From: Fuerstiella sp.
Lineage (GTDB): Bacteria; Planctomycetota; Planctomycetia; Planctomycetales; Planctomycetaceae
Assembly: GCA_029247265.1 (NCBI GenBank)
Contig: JAQWLN010000041.1
Coordinates: 1-64,000 of the forward strand
Reading direction: 5' to 3'
Length of the DNA stretch: 64,000 nt
Shown: positions 38,981 to 47,463 of the stretch, in pieces
Numbering within the stretch: the first letter of the stretch is position 1
Layout of the letters: the number at the start of each line of letters is the position of its first letter
The notes under the pieces: model-generated
What the model was told of the DNA's origin: nothing
Database searches by the model: none
What the model saw: the letters and a program-made list of their open reading frames with translations, nothing else
Position numbers and translations under genes: made by a program

Positions 38981-40159
38981 ATGCCACGTAACCGCGATCT
39001 TTTTGACGATTCCACGATGACCTTCGGCGAACACCTCGAGGTATTGCGTGTTCACGTCTGGAAGGCGCTCGTGGGTCTGGTGATCGGCGTCATCGCTGCA
39101 CTGTTCTTCGGTGATAAGATCATCGGTGTTCTGCGTCAGCCGATCGACGACGCACTACGCCGTAACAACCAGCCCGTCGCTGAAGATGATCTGGGTGGAA
39201 TGGACTTCACGGGGTTTGTGGAGCAACTGTTTTCTGAAAAAGAGGAAGAAGAAGAACCTCCCGAAGTCGTCATGGAACCGGCGCTCGCTGAGAATGAACT
39301 GGTCGTCGAAGTTCCGCTGGAAAGTCTTCGTAACGCCATCATGGCCGCAGTTCCGGGGATCGCGATCGACGTACCTCAACCGGATGAGCCGGAGCCGAAT
39401 GCCAGTGATTCTGAACCTGCAGCGGGCGAAGGCAATGCCACAACAGATACGGGCGATGCTGCAGCAGACGAGAGCGATACCGCAGCAGACGAAAATGACG
39501 TGGCACAGGCAGCCGATGAAATTTCGGTGCCTCTGGTTCTGAAGTCCGAAGAAATTGCACTCTTCAAAAGGACGGCCGATCGCTTCAACAGGCCGGTGAC
39601 CTACAAGGTTGAAGAGGCGTTCATGACGTATATCAAGATCAGCATGGTGGCTGGCTTTGTTCTGACGTCACCGTGGGTCTTCTATCAGATCTGGCTGTTC
39701 GTTGCGGCGGGGCTGTTCCCCAGCGAACGAAAACACGTCTACATCTACCTGCCGATGAGCCTCGGGCTTTTTCTGGCAGGTGCCATTTTCTGTTACTTCC
39801 TGGTCTTTCCAATCGTGCTGGATTTCCTGATCAGCTTCAACAAGTGGCTGGGCATCGAAATCCAGCCGCGCTTGTCCGAATACATCAGTCTGGCATTGAT
39901 GCTGCCAGTCATGTTTGGCATCAGCTTTCAGCTGCCGCTGGTGATGCTGTTCCTTGAACGGATCGGAATCATGACGGTTAAGGGATATTCGGAAAACTGG
40001 CGGATGGCGATACTGGTTATCTCCATCGCATCGATGCTGCTCACGCCGTCCGACCCTCAAAGCATGCTGTTGATGATGTTTCCGCTGATCATTCTTTACG
40101 TCGCCGGCATTCAGCTGTGCAAGTTCAGCCCCAGCACATCGACCGATCCGCTGGCATAA
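38981..40159 (+). CDS. tatC: Sec-independent protein translocase TatC with a large acidic loop
   Basis: 392 residues from the ATG at 38981 (MPRNRDLFDDSTMTFGEHL), with GAGGAAAC before it. The core TatC pattern is present: TFGEHLEVLRVHVWKAL (signal-peptide receptor), SPWVFYQIWLFVAAGLFPSE and LLTPSDPQSMLLMMFPLI. Between helix 1 and helix 2 about 140 residues are inserted (about 64-205), rich in Glu/Asp/Ala (SEKEEEEEPPEVVMEPALAE), where E. coli TatC has a loop of about 30-50. TatC recognises twin-arginine signals; the DUF1501 and NHL proteins in this window have such signals. Confidence 0.93.
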   Translation: MPRNRDLFDDSTMTFGEHLEVLRVHVWKALVGLVIGVIAALFFGDKIIGVLRQPIDDALRRNNQPVAEDDLGGMDFTGFVEQLFSEKEEEEEPPEVVMEPALAENELVVEVPLESLRNAIMAAVPGIAIDVPQPDEPEPNASDSEPAAGEGNATTDTGDAAADESDTAADENDVAQAADEISVPLVLKSEEIALFKRTADRFNRPVTYKVEEAFMTYIKISMVAGFVLTSPWVFYQIWLFVAAGLFPSERKHVYIYLPMSLGLFLAGAIFCYFLVFPIVLDFLISFNKWLGIEIQPRLSEYISLALMLPVMFGISFQLPLVMLFLERIGIMTVKGYSENWRMAILVISIASMLLTPSDPQSMLLMMFPLIILYVAGIQLCKFSPSTSTDPLA

Positions 40160-40169
40160 CCCTGTGCCT

Positions 40170-40194
40170 GGCCCCGGATGGGCCTGCCCCTTTT
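40170..40194 (+). terminator. Possible terminator after tatC
   Basis: GGCCC pairs with GGGCC around a 5-nt loop, and five pyrimidines precede TTTT at 40191. The stem is short and the tract interrupted, so this is weak. Confidence 0.3.
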
Positions 40195-40218
40195 CTCTAA
40201 CGCTCCGGTGACCTGGTC

Positions 40219-41166
40219 ATGAGAGAATTGATTCTTGCAGACCCGATGCCCGGACTTTTCGACGAACTGTCGGATGGGCGTTTCGAATTGCGGCCGCTGG
40301 AACCGGCGTCTGATTCGGATTGTGCGGAAGCAGTCGCCATCGTGGCTTACAGCCATCCAACCGTTGACGGTCCGCTGCTGGACCGGTGTCCCAATGTCAA
40401 AATTGTCAGCAATCATGGTGTGGGCGTGGATCACATCGACGTCACCGCAGCTCAGCAGCGAGGCGTGCTGGTTGGAAATACGCCGGGCTGTCTGGACGCG
40501 GCCACGGCGGACATGACAATGGCTTTGATGCTGTCGGTGGCACGCAACATTGTGATCGGTGATCACTTTGCCCGCAGTTCTGAGTTCACACATTACGATC
40601 CGTCAATTCTGATTGGGCAGGAAGTGACCGGCAGCACACTCGGGATCGTCGGCATGGGACGCATCGGGGTTCAGGTCGCTCGGCGGGCCAGAGCCTTCGA
40701 CATGAAGATCCTTTATCACAACCGCAACCGTCGTCCGGACATCGAGGACTCACTTGGCGTTGAATTCGCCCCTCTAAACGAACTGCTTGGCGAATCCGAT
40801 TTCGTAACATTGAACTGCCCGTTGACCGAACAGACTCACGGACTAATCGGGGCTGCGGAATTCAGGCAGATGAAACAGTCCGGCATTCTGATCAACATGG
40901 CACGAGGACCAGTCGTTCAAACGGATGCACTTTACGAAGCGCTGACAACGAATCGGATCACTGCGGCCGGACTGGACGTCACGGACCCCGAACCGCTGCC
41001 GCGAGATCATCCGTTGCTGCAGCTGAACAACGTCATCATCGCCCCGCACCTGGGCAGCGCGTCCAATGTCACTCGACGGCGCATGATGCAGATTACGGTC
41101 GACAATCTGATCGCGGCGCTGGACGGCACCCCATTACCACACGAAGTGATCACGGAAAACCGATAA
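40219..41166 (+). CDS. D-isomer-specific 2-hydroxyacid dehydrogenase
   Basis: 315 residues. The NAD-binding site reads LGIVGMGRIGVQVARRARAF (GxGxxG). The substrate/catalytic parts include SNHGVGVDHIDVTAA, MARGPVVQTDALYEAL (catalytic arginine region), AAGLDVTDPEPLP (glutamate) and PHLGSASNVTRRRM (catalytic histidine). This places it near glyoxylate/hydroxypyruvate reductase or phosphoglycerate dehydrogenase lacking an ACT domain, so it is not a normal SerA. Its stop overlaps the convergent kptA by 17 bp. Confidence 0.9.
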   Translation: MRELILADPMPGLFDELSDGRFELRPLEPASDSDCAEAVAIVAYSHPTVDGPLLDRCPNVKIVSNHGVGVDHIDVTAAQQRGVLVGNTPGCLDAATADMTMALMLSVARNIVIGDHFARSSEFTHYDPSILIGQEVTGSTLGIVGMGRIGVQVARRARAFDMKILYHNRNRRPDIEDSLGVEFAPLNELLGESDFVTLNCPLTEQTHGLIGAAEFRQMKQSGILINMARGPVVQTDALYEALTTNRITAAGLDVTDPEPLPRDHPLLQLNNVIIAPHLGSASNVTRRRMMQITVDNLIAALDGTPLPHEVITENR

Positions 41167-41695
41167 AATCCGGGGGTACGTGGTCCGTCAGCCATACGTT
41201 GTTGGACGTGACGAAGAATTGCTGGCCACCCTTGTGCATCGCGAGTGACCGGATGACAAGCACAATCGGTTTTCCGCGACGCTGTCCAACGGAACTGGCA
41301 ACTGCCCTGTCCGCATGCAGGTGTACGTGATGTCGCTGCTGTCTTAGAAGGCCCTTGCGACGGATGGCGTCAACGAATTTCTCCGGCGTTCCGTGGTAGA
41401 GAATTTCAGGCCGAGTTTTCGGTGTGTACCCAAGATCTACACCGACCGAATGGCCCTGCCTGGCCCTGATACGATGTCCGCCTTCGTCGAATTCAAACCG
41501 CCCTTTGTCGTTTTCGCGCACGACAGTCTGTAACTCTGCGAAGGATATCCGCCGCTCATTTGCAGCGAGCCCGATCAGCAGGTCGTTAACTGCAACCCAT
41601 CCGGACTTATCTAGTGAAAGACCGGCAACGTCCGGCTGATGCCGCAGCACCAGACTCAGGAATTTGCTGATGCATTTCTGTTCCTGAGCATTCAT
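41150..41695 (-). CDS. kptA: RNA 2'-phosphotransferase KptA/Tpt1
   Basis: 181 residues. Family motifs are FLSLVLRHQP (R-H-x-P), IRARQGHSVGVDL, YHGTPEKFVDAIRRKGL, HHVHLHADRAVA and WLTDHVPPDFI. KptA removes a 2'-phosphate from RNA by forming an ADP-ribose 1'',2''-cyclic phosphate with NAD+. Eukaryotes use it in tRNA splicing, but bacterial substrates are not known. The start codon overlaps the stop of the upstream carboxylate-amine ligase gene (ATGA), so the two are translated together. Confidence 0.93.
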   Translation of the reverse strand: MNAQEQKCISKFLSLVLRHQPDVAGLSLDKSGWVAVNDLLIGLAANERRISFAELQTVVRENDKGRFEFDEGGHRIRARQGHSVGVDLGYTPKTRPEILYHGTPEKFVDAIRRKGLLRQQRHHVHLHADRAVASSVGQRRGKPIVLVIRSLAMHKGGQQFFVTSNNVWLTDHVPPDFIGFP

Positions 41696-42810
41696 ATGCG
41701 CCAGTCATTCGCAGCAATCATCCGGCGGACAACTTCTTTCCGACTGCCTGTTTCTTCAAAGTACTTAAGCTGTTGTTTCGCTCCGGCGTTTGCCGGCAGT
41801 GAACGAACGGACTGCAGTTCGTCAGCGCAGTCGAGCTCATCGGCCATTGGCTGCAGCTGATCGACCAGTTCGCTGGCCACTCTGGCAACAGACCGCTGCT
41901 GAAAATCCTGTGTGCTGACCAGTTCGGCGTCAGACCCGTAACGGGTGGCCCGCCACTTGTTCTGCTGAACCATCATGGGATGGTATTCTGACTGAAACGT
42001 ACCTTCGTCAATTTCACGCGAAATCGCCTGAACCAGACACTGCACAAGCGCCGTGATCGCCAGCACGTGATCCAGGCTCGCCGGCATATCACAGACTCGC
42101 ACTTCAACCGTACCGAAATTGTGATGCGGACGAATGTCCCACCAGATTTCACGAATGCTGTTGATGAACCCGGTGTTGACCAGGTGATTGATCAGCCACA
42201 CATATTCCGACCAGTTGCGCATCAGGTGTGGCAGTCCTGCAGTCGGCAGACCTTCCATAATTTTTGAACGGTTCGAATGCAGTCCGGTGTTACGACCTTC
42301 CCAGAACGGCGAGTTGGACGACAACGACAACAGCAGCGGCAGGTACTTCATCATCCTTTCACAAACCATGATGGCTTTGTCACCGGTTTCGACACCGACG
42401 TGGACATGCAGGCCAAACGTGACCAGTCGGCGAGCAACATCCTGCATCAGCTCGACCAGGCGATGATATCGGTCGTCGGCTGTGACTTTCTGATCTCGCC
42501 AGGACGAGAACGGATGAGAACCGGCCCAGAACAGTTTCAGCCCGAGAGATTCCGCCGCCCCATCGACAAGAGCCAGCTTTCCCCGCAAATCCGCACCGGC
42601 ATCGCGCACGGTGTTGCAGACACCTGTGTTGATCTCAAGGTAACTTTGCATCAGCTCCGGCTTGATTGCATCTCGCAGTTCGGCCGGTAACGCCTTCAGG
42701 ACGCCTTCGATACGGTTCGCCAGTTCCATCGTTTCGACATCGACCAGCTGCAACTCGATCTCGACACCGATGGTCGGTCTTTGATTGGGCGTGAACAGAA
42801 GCTGTGACAT
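41692..42810 (-). CDS. Carboxylate-amine ligase, YbdK/GCS2 family
   Basis: 372 residues of the glutamate-cysteine ligase family 2 fold. Motifs are TIGVEIELQLVDVETMEL at the start, MQSYLEINTGVCNTVRDAG, VTFGLHVHVGVETGDKAI and IWWDIRPHHNFGTVEVRVCD. YbdK has weak gamma-glutamylcysteine ligase activity in vitro; the true substrate is unknown. The last four bases overlap the kptA start (ATGA), implying a shared role or shared control. Confidence 0.9.
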   Translation of the reverse strand: MSQLLFTPNQRPTIGVEIELQLVDVETMELANRIEGVLKALPAELRDAIKPELMQSYLEINTGVCNTVRDAGADLRGKLALVDGAAESLGLKLFWAGSHPFSSWRDQKVTADDRYHRLVELMQDVARRLVTFGLHVHVGVETGDKAIMVCERMMKYLPLLLSLSSNSPFWEGRNTGLHSNRSKIMEGLPTAGLPHLMRNWSEYVWLINHLVNTGFINSIREIWWDIRPHHNFGTVEVRVCDMPASLDHVLAITALVQCLVQAISREIDEGTFQSEYHPMMVQQNKWRATRYGSDAELVSTQDFQQRSVARVASELVDQLQPMADELDCADELQSVRSLPANAGAKQQLKYFEETGSRKEVVRRMIAANDWRI

Positions 42811-42903
42811 GGGTTCCGACTGCCTCTTCGAGATTAAAAAAGAATCTGGTGAAAGGAATGTCAGCGCTGGACGAAGACCGCGTACAGACCTTCACCCTGT
42901 TTA

Positions 42904-44136
42904 TCATTTCGTCATCAGCTGCAGAATCGCCCGCGCCAAAATTCGAACACCAAATGCGATGGCCGATTCGTCAATGTCAAAGACCGGAGAATGCAGATGG
43001 GGCCACGGTTGAGACGTGGCACAGCCAAGACGCATCTGCGATCCGCTACAATGGTCCAGATACATCGCAAAGTCCTCACCGCCCATACTGGGTCTGTCCA
43101 GAAGAACAATGTCCCTGTCGCGAATAACCTGCCGCGCAGAAATTTCAATCGCCGATGTTTCGTGAGCGGAATTAATAACTGATCCCAGCGGGTGGCGAAA
43201 GTCGACATCGACGCTGTTGCCGGTCGCAGTCGCGATGCTTTGACTGATATCGTTGATTCGCTGCATCAGCCGCTCGCGGCCCTCGGCATCTGTTGTGCGC
43301 AGCGTTCCGGCGATGCTGACTTCGTCCGGAATCACGTTTGACGTATGACCGCCGTTAATCTGGCAAACCGTAAAGACAGAGGCGTCCCGAACATCGGCCT
43401 GGCGAGGCAGCATCTGATACAGGTTGGACGTCAGCATCGCCGCAGCCTGAATAGGATCTGTCGTACTGTGCGGCCGCGCAGCATGGCCGCCTCTGCCGGA
43501 AACGGTGATGAAAACTTCGTCAACACAGGCCGTGAAAACACCATACCGCAGGCCGAGCTGCCCGGCCAGCAGATTGGGCTCCACATGGACGCCCAGAATC
43601 GATCTGACGCCGGCCAGCATACCGTCTTCAATCATCCACGCTGCGCCGTCGCATGTTTCTTCGGCCGCCTGAAACAGAAAACGAATGCGCCCTGACGGCA
43701 CATCGACGGACCTGGAATTCCCCAGATGCGTCAACACTTCAGCCACACCCAGTACAATCGTCGTGTGCACGTCGTGCCCACATGCATGCGCCAGTCCGTC
43801 CTTGATGGACGCGTAACCAACATCTTTCCGATCGGACATCCTGAGCGCATCGATATCAGCACGAATGGCGATCGCTGGTGTTTCGATCGTGGCATCGCCA
43901 AACAGCAGATCACCGACCACGCCAACCCCGCGTTCCGGAATAAAAGCGGGAATGCCAAGGCTCTTCAAGCGCTCACAGACAGAATGACTGGTCTCAGTTT
44001 CTTCGCCACTGGCTTCCGGGGCGCAGTGACGTTCCCGCCGATAAGCCGTCCATGCAGCCTGGTGCTCATCGGCAAATGCGTCGATGGCGGATTCCGCATC
44101 CTGCGAGTGCAGTCGTCGATCACTGTCCGTGGGCAT
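42904..44136 (-). CDS. M20 family amidohydrolase (N-acyl amino acid/hippurate hydrolase-like)
   Basis: 410 residues from the ATG at 44136 (MPTDSDRRLHSQDAE). It shows the M20D metallopeptidase pattern: IAIRADIDALRM, AHACGHDVHTTIVLG (metal ligands), QAAEETCDGA (catalytic glutamate), GRGGHAARPH (dimerisation domain) and SMGGEDFAMYL (metal ligand). Enzymes of this group cleave N-acyl amino acids, hippurate or indole-acetyl-amino acids. A substrate is not evident. It lies 93 nt before the ybdK-like gene on the same strand, so a link is possible but weak. Confidence 0.9.
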   Translation of the reverse strand: MPTDSDRRLHSQDAESAIDAFADEHQAAWTAYRRERHCAPEASGEETETSHSVCERLKSLGIPAFIPERGVGVVGDLLFGDATIETPAIAIRADIDALRMSDRKDVGYASIKDGLAHACGHDVHTTIVLGVAEVLTHLGNSRSVDVPSGRIRFLFQAAEETCDGAAWMIEDGMLAGVRSILGVHVEPNLLAGQLGLRYGVFTACVDEVFITVSGRGGHAARPHSTTDPIQAAAMLTSNLYQMLPRQADVRDASVFTVCQINGGHTSNVIPDEVSIAGTLRTTDAEGRERLMQRINDISQSIATATGNSVDVDFRHPLGSVINSAHETSAIEISARQVIRDRDIVLLDRPSMGGEDFAMYLDHCSGSQMRLGCATSQPWPHLHSPVFDIDESAIAFGVRILARAILQLMTK

Positions 44137-44370
44137 ATGTTTCTGATTCCATCGGCAGACAGGCGGGAACAACGGCTGACTGTACGTCATTTCGGTTAAC
44201 ACGAGCAAGCGCGTGGCACGCAGGATGCCTCGACCGCACTGACTGAGTCGCAGAACGCGAGTGAAAAAATGCAATCAGCGGGATTTCCGGGATTCCATGT
44301 AGAATGCGGCCACAGCAGGCATTGAGCGATGCATCCACCATCCCCGCAATGATCGATTGGCCCCACATCT

Positions 44371-44604
44371 CTACCGAACCACACTAGTTTCAGAGCTGGC
44401 GCCGGGATCGTTGAAATAGTTCAAAGCGCTGCTGGCGATGGGTTCATCCAGCGGATCATCAACGGAAAAATAGACGTTGTCCGTTCGCCCGACAGGTTCC
44501 TGATAATTCATTCGCCACAGTCGATGAGGCTGTAATTCGTGCATGAGGCCCTGGCATCCCGTGGAACTCATCAGAAGCAGGCAAGCGCAGGCGAGTCGTT
44601 TCAT
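44371..44604 (-). CDS. Small lipoprotein
   Basis: 77 residues from the ATG at 44604. The signal is MKRLACACLLLMSSTGC, with lipobox SSTGC. The short mature part has WRMNYQEPVGRTDNVYFSV and a Ser/Pro/Asn-rich end. I recognise no family. Longer in-frame sequence to 44925 is antisense to the GDSL gene start and is dropped. Confidence 0.65.
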   Translation of the reverse strand: MKRLACACLLLMSSTGCQGLMHELQPHRLWRMNYQEPVGRTDNVYFSVDDPLDEPIASSALNYFNDPGASSETSVVR

Positions 44605-44837
44605 GGTGATTGTCCCCGAAGTTTCGCGGTGAAGTGCGGCTGTTCGCTGGCAAAATGTCGCCGAATCGGCCACCATGGCGGGCCCGGTTGAGTTTGATGC
44701 ATCTGTCATAGGACGAAGATTACTCGCCACGATTGCTCGCCATAACACGAAGGCGGTGATCATTCCGTCCGGAATGGTATTACCGTTTCGTAACCACATC
44801 CAACTTCCGCAATTCCTGCCGAACCACGGAGTCCCGT

Positions 44838-46214
44838 ATGCAACGTCGACCGTTTTTTCCTGTTCCCGTTTGCCTATTCCTGGTGGCGGCGCTGACCGTC
44901 GCATCATCCCGGGCTCAGGACGCACCTTCGCCGCCGGCGATGCCCGCGAAGATTGATCTGCAGGATGGCGACACGCTGGTGTTTCTGGGCGACAGCATCA
45001 CTCATCAGCGACTGTACACTCAGTATGTCGAGGACTTTTTCTACACACGGTTTCCGGAACGTCGCATTCACTTTCACAATGCGGGGATCGGCGGCGCACA
45101 GGCGTGGGATGCGCTGCAGCGAGTCAGCCGGGATGTGCTGGACTACAATCCTCGTTATGTCACCATTCTGCTGGGCATGAACGACGGCCGGTACACACCG
45201 TTCGACCCTGATATCTTTGCGACCTATCAGAAGGACATGACGGAAATCGTGGCAAAGCTTCGCGAAGGCGGCGCGACGCCAGTGCTGATGTCGCCCACGA
45301 TGTTTGATGCCCGAGCCGCCCAGTTGCGTCAGAATCCGCGACGTCCACGGTCACCGGAAATGCTGTCACAGTACAACAGCGTGCTGGCTTATTATGGACG
45401 CTGGCTGCAGGACCGAGCCATCGAAACGGGAACCTCCTATGTAGACATGTTCAGCCCGCTGAATGACCTGACGGTTGAAGCCCGCGAAACAGACCCCGCA
45501 TTTACGCTGATCAAAGACGCCATACACCCGGATCCGCCTGGGCAACTGGTGATGGCCTATGCGATGATTGACGACTTGGGGCTGCGCAGCCAAGTGTCCA
45601 ATATTCGTATTCTGTCAGGCGGGCAGAGCGGTCGAGTCGCTCAGGTGGTCGGTGGCAAGACCAGCAACCTCAGAGCGACGGTTGACGAAGTTGAGTTCGA
45701 CTGGACGGCCAACAGCCTGCCGTGGGTCGTGCCGGAAGAAGCTCAGCCGGGGGCAAAGTTGCTGCACCTTGGCCACCGAGCCAGCAAGGAGGGACTCGAA
45801 GTTCACGGACTGAATCGGGGACAGTACGAGGTCATCATCGACGATGTTGTCGTCGGCAGGTATTCTGACGTCGCTCTGTCGCGTCATATCGAATTGCAGG
45901 ACAACAGCAAGACACCTCAGTATCAGCAGGCGATGGCCGTCGCAATGCTCAACAAACAGAAAAACGAAGGTCCGGTTAAGCAGCTTCGAGACGGCTGGCG
46001 GGTGTTTCAGGGATGGGCCAGACAGTCCCGTCAACTGAAAGATCAACCCAATAATGCTCAGCTGGCAGCGGCCGTGGCGAAGGGACGTGAACGACTCAAC
46101 GGCCTGGAAGAAAACATCGCCAGCGCAGAGGCGGCCGCGAAACAGATCGAGGACAGGATCTACAAAACCAACCAGCCAAAAACGCGACACTACGTGATTC
46201 GCGCAGTGAAGTAG
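44838..46214 (+). CDS. SGNH/GDSL hydrolase, secreted
   Basis: 458 residues. A signal peptide (FLVAALTVASSRA) is followed by the SGNH fold: LVFLGDSITHQRLYTQ (serine block I), GIGGAQAWD (block II glycine), LLGMNDGRYTP (block III asparagine) and IKDAIHPDPPGQLVMA (block V aspartate and histidine). The C-terminal 200 residues form another domain with coiled-coil at the end (about 390-440). Such enzymes remove acetyl or acyl groups from carbohydrates or lipids outside the cell. The promoter region is shared with the small lipoprotein at 44371. Confidence 0.88.
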   Translation: MQRRPFFPVPVCLFLVAALTVASSRAQDAPSPPAMPAKIDLQDGDTLVFLGDSITHQRLYTQYVEDFFYTRFPERRIHFHNAGIGGAQAWDALQRVSRDVLDYNPRYVTILLGMNDGRYTPFDPDIFATYQKDMTEIVAKLREGGATPVLMSPTMFDARAAQLRQNPRRPRSPEMLSQYNSVLAYYGRWLQDRAIETGTSYVDMFSPLNDLTVEARETDPAFTLIKDAIHPDPPGQLVMAYAMIDDLGLRSQVSNIRILSGGQSGRVAQVVGGKTSNLRATVDEVEFDWTANSLPWVVPEEAQPGAKLLHLGHRASKEGLEVHGLNRGQYEVIIDDVVVGRYSDVALSRHIELQDNSKTPQYQQAMAVAMLNKQKNEGPVKQLRDGWRVFQGWARQSRQLKDQPNNAQLAAAVAKGRERLNGLEENIASAEAAAKQIEDRIYKTNQPKTRHYVIRAVK

Positions 46215-46323
46215 CAATCTCGATGACCGTCAAAAAAACGCAGGGCCGGCCTTACCTGCCGAAATTCCTGTCCCACTTCAAAACTAAAGGACTGTCAGGA
46301 ACAGCCTGACCTACGGAGTTGAA

Positions 46324-47463
46324 ATGAACAGATTTACGATTCCCATCGCAATGCTGTGTCTTGTCACGCCTGCATTTGCCGACGATGCCGCAGATGCGAT
46401 TAAGGCGATTCAGTCGGTCGGCGAGCGTTCCAAAGGTGCAACAAACGCCCGTGCTGCTGTGCAGACCCTGAAACAGCACGGCGGCAAAAACCTTCTTCCC
46501 ATTCTCAAGGCCTTCAAGGGCAGTTCTCTTTTAACAAAGAACTGGCTCCGTAGCGTATTTGAAGCGATTGCGGACGCAGAGCAGAAAGCTGGCCGGGCAC
46601 TGCCCAAAGGCGATCTGCTGACGTTCGTAAAAGACACTTCAGAATCACCGTCTGCCAGACGTCTGGCTTTCGAATGGCTGCTGCAGCGCAGTCCGCAACT
46701 TGAAAGCGAATTGATTCCCGGCATGCTGCTGGATCCCAGTCCGGATTTTCGACGCGACGCTGTCAGGAGACTGATCGACCAGGCGTCTGAAGCGAAAGAT
46801 GACGCGGCCACAGATCTGTACGAAAAAGCGCTGACGGGGGCAGTTCATGAAGATCAGGTGACGACGATATCCAAAGCCCTGAAGGATGCCGGAAAAGAAG
46901 TGGACATTTCCCGGCACTTTGGTTTTCTGATGACATGGAAGATCATCGGTCCGTTTGACAACAAGGACCAAAAAGGCTTCCCGATAGCCTATCCACCGGA
47001 AGCGAAGGTCGATTTGAGTGCCGAATACGATGGTCAGCTGGGTAAAGTTAAGTGGGAGCCAATCGCCACCGACGACGACTACGGCGTTCTGGACATCGGC
47101 AAACAGATTGAGAACTACAAAGGCTCACTGATGTATACCACCACGACCTGGCAAAGCGAGAAGGATCAGGCCGTTGAAATTCGACTGGGCACACCGAATG
47201 CCTGGAAGTTGTGGGTGAACGGGGCGCTGGTTTTTGAACGCGAGGAATATCATCGGGGCACTCGACTGGATCAGTACAAAGTCCCCGTCTCTCTGAAGGC
47301 GGGATCGAACACAATACTGGTCAAGATCTGCCAGAACGAACAGGAACAGTCGTGGGCACAGGATTACAAGTTTCAACTGAGAGTGTGTGATCGCACGGGC
47401 GCAGCAGTGCTTCCCGTGACACAGGCAGCGGCCAACAGTACTCCGCGAAAGGAAATTCGATAA
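46324..47463 (+). CDS. Secreted protein, HEAT-like plus PA14/galactose-binding-like domain
   Basis: 379 residues with a signal peptide (FTIPIAMLCLVTPAFA). The first half has repeat-like helices (AARLAF-type DAVRRLIDQ segments). The second half begins FLMTWKIIGPFDNKDQKGF and includes WKLWVNGALVFEREEYHRGT and SLKAGSNTILVKICQNEQEQ. This is the shape of a PA14/carbohydrate-binding beta sandwich seen in planctomycete secreted proteins. CGGAG lies 5 nt before the ATG. The next gene starts one base inside its stop (TAATG), so the two are translated together. Confidence 0.75.
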   Translation: MNRFTIPIAMLCLVTPAFADDAADAIKAIQSVGERSKGATNARAAVQTLKQHGGKNLLPILKAFKGSSLLTKNWLRSVFEAIADAEQKAGRALPKGDLLTFVKDTSESPSARRLAFEWLLQRSPQLESELIPGMLLDPSPDFRRDAVRRLIDQASEAKDDAATDLYEKALTGAVHEDQVTTISKALKDAGKEVDISRHFGFLMTWKIIGPFDNKDQKGFPIAYPPEAKVDLSAEYDGQLGKVKWEPIATDDDYGVLDIGKQIENYKGSLMYTTTTWQSEKDQAVEIRLGTPNAWKLWVNGALVFEREEYHRGTRLDQYKVPVSLKAGSNTILVKICQNEQEQSWAQDYKFQLRVCDRTGAAVLPVTQAAANSTPRKEIR

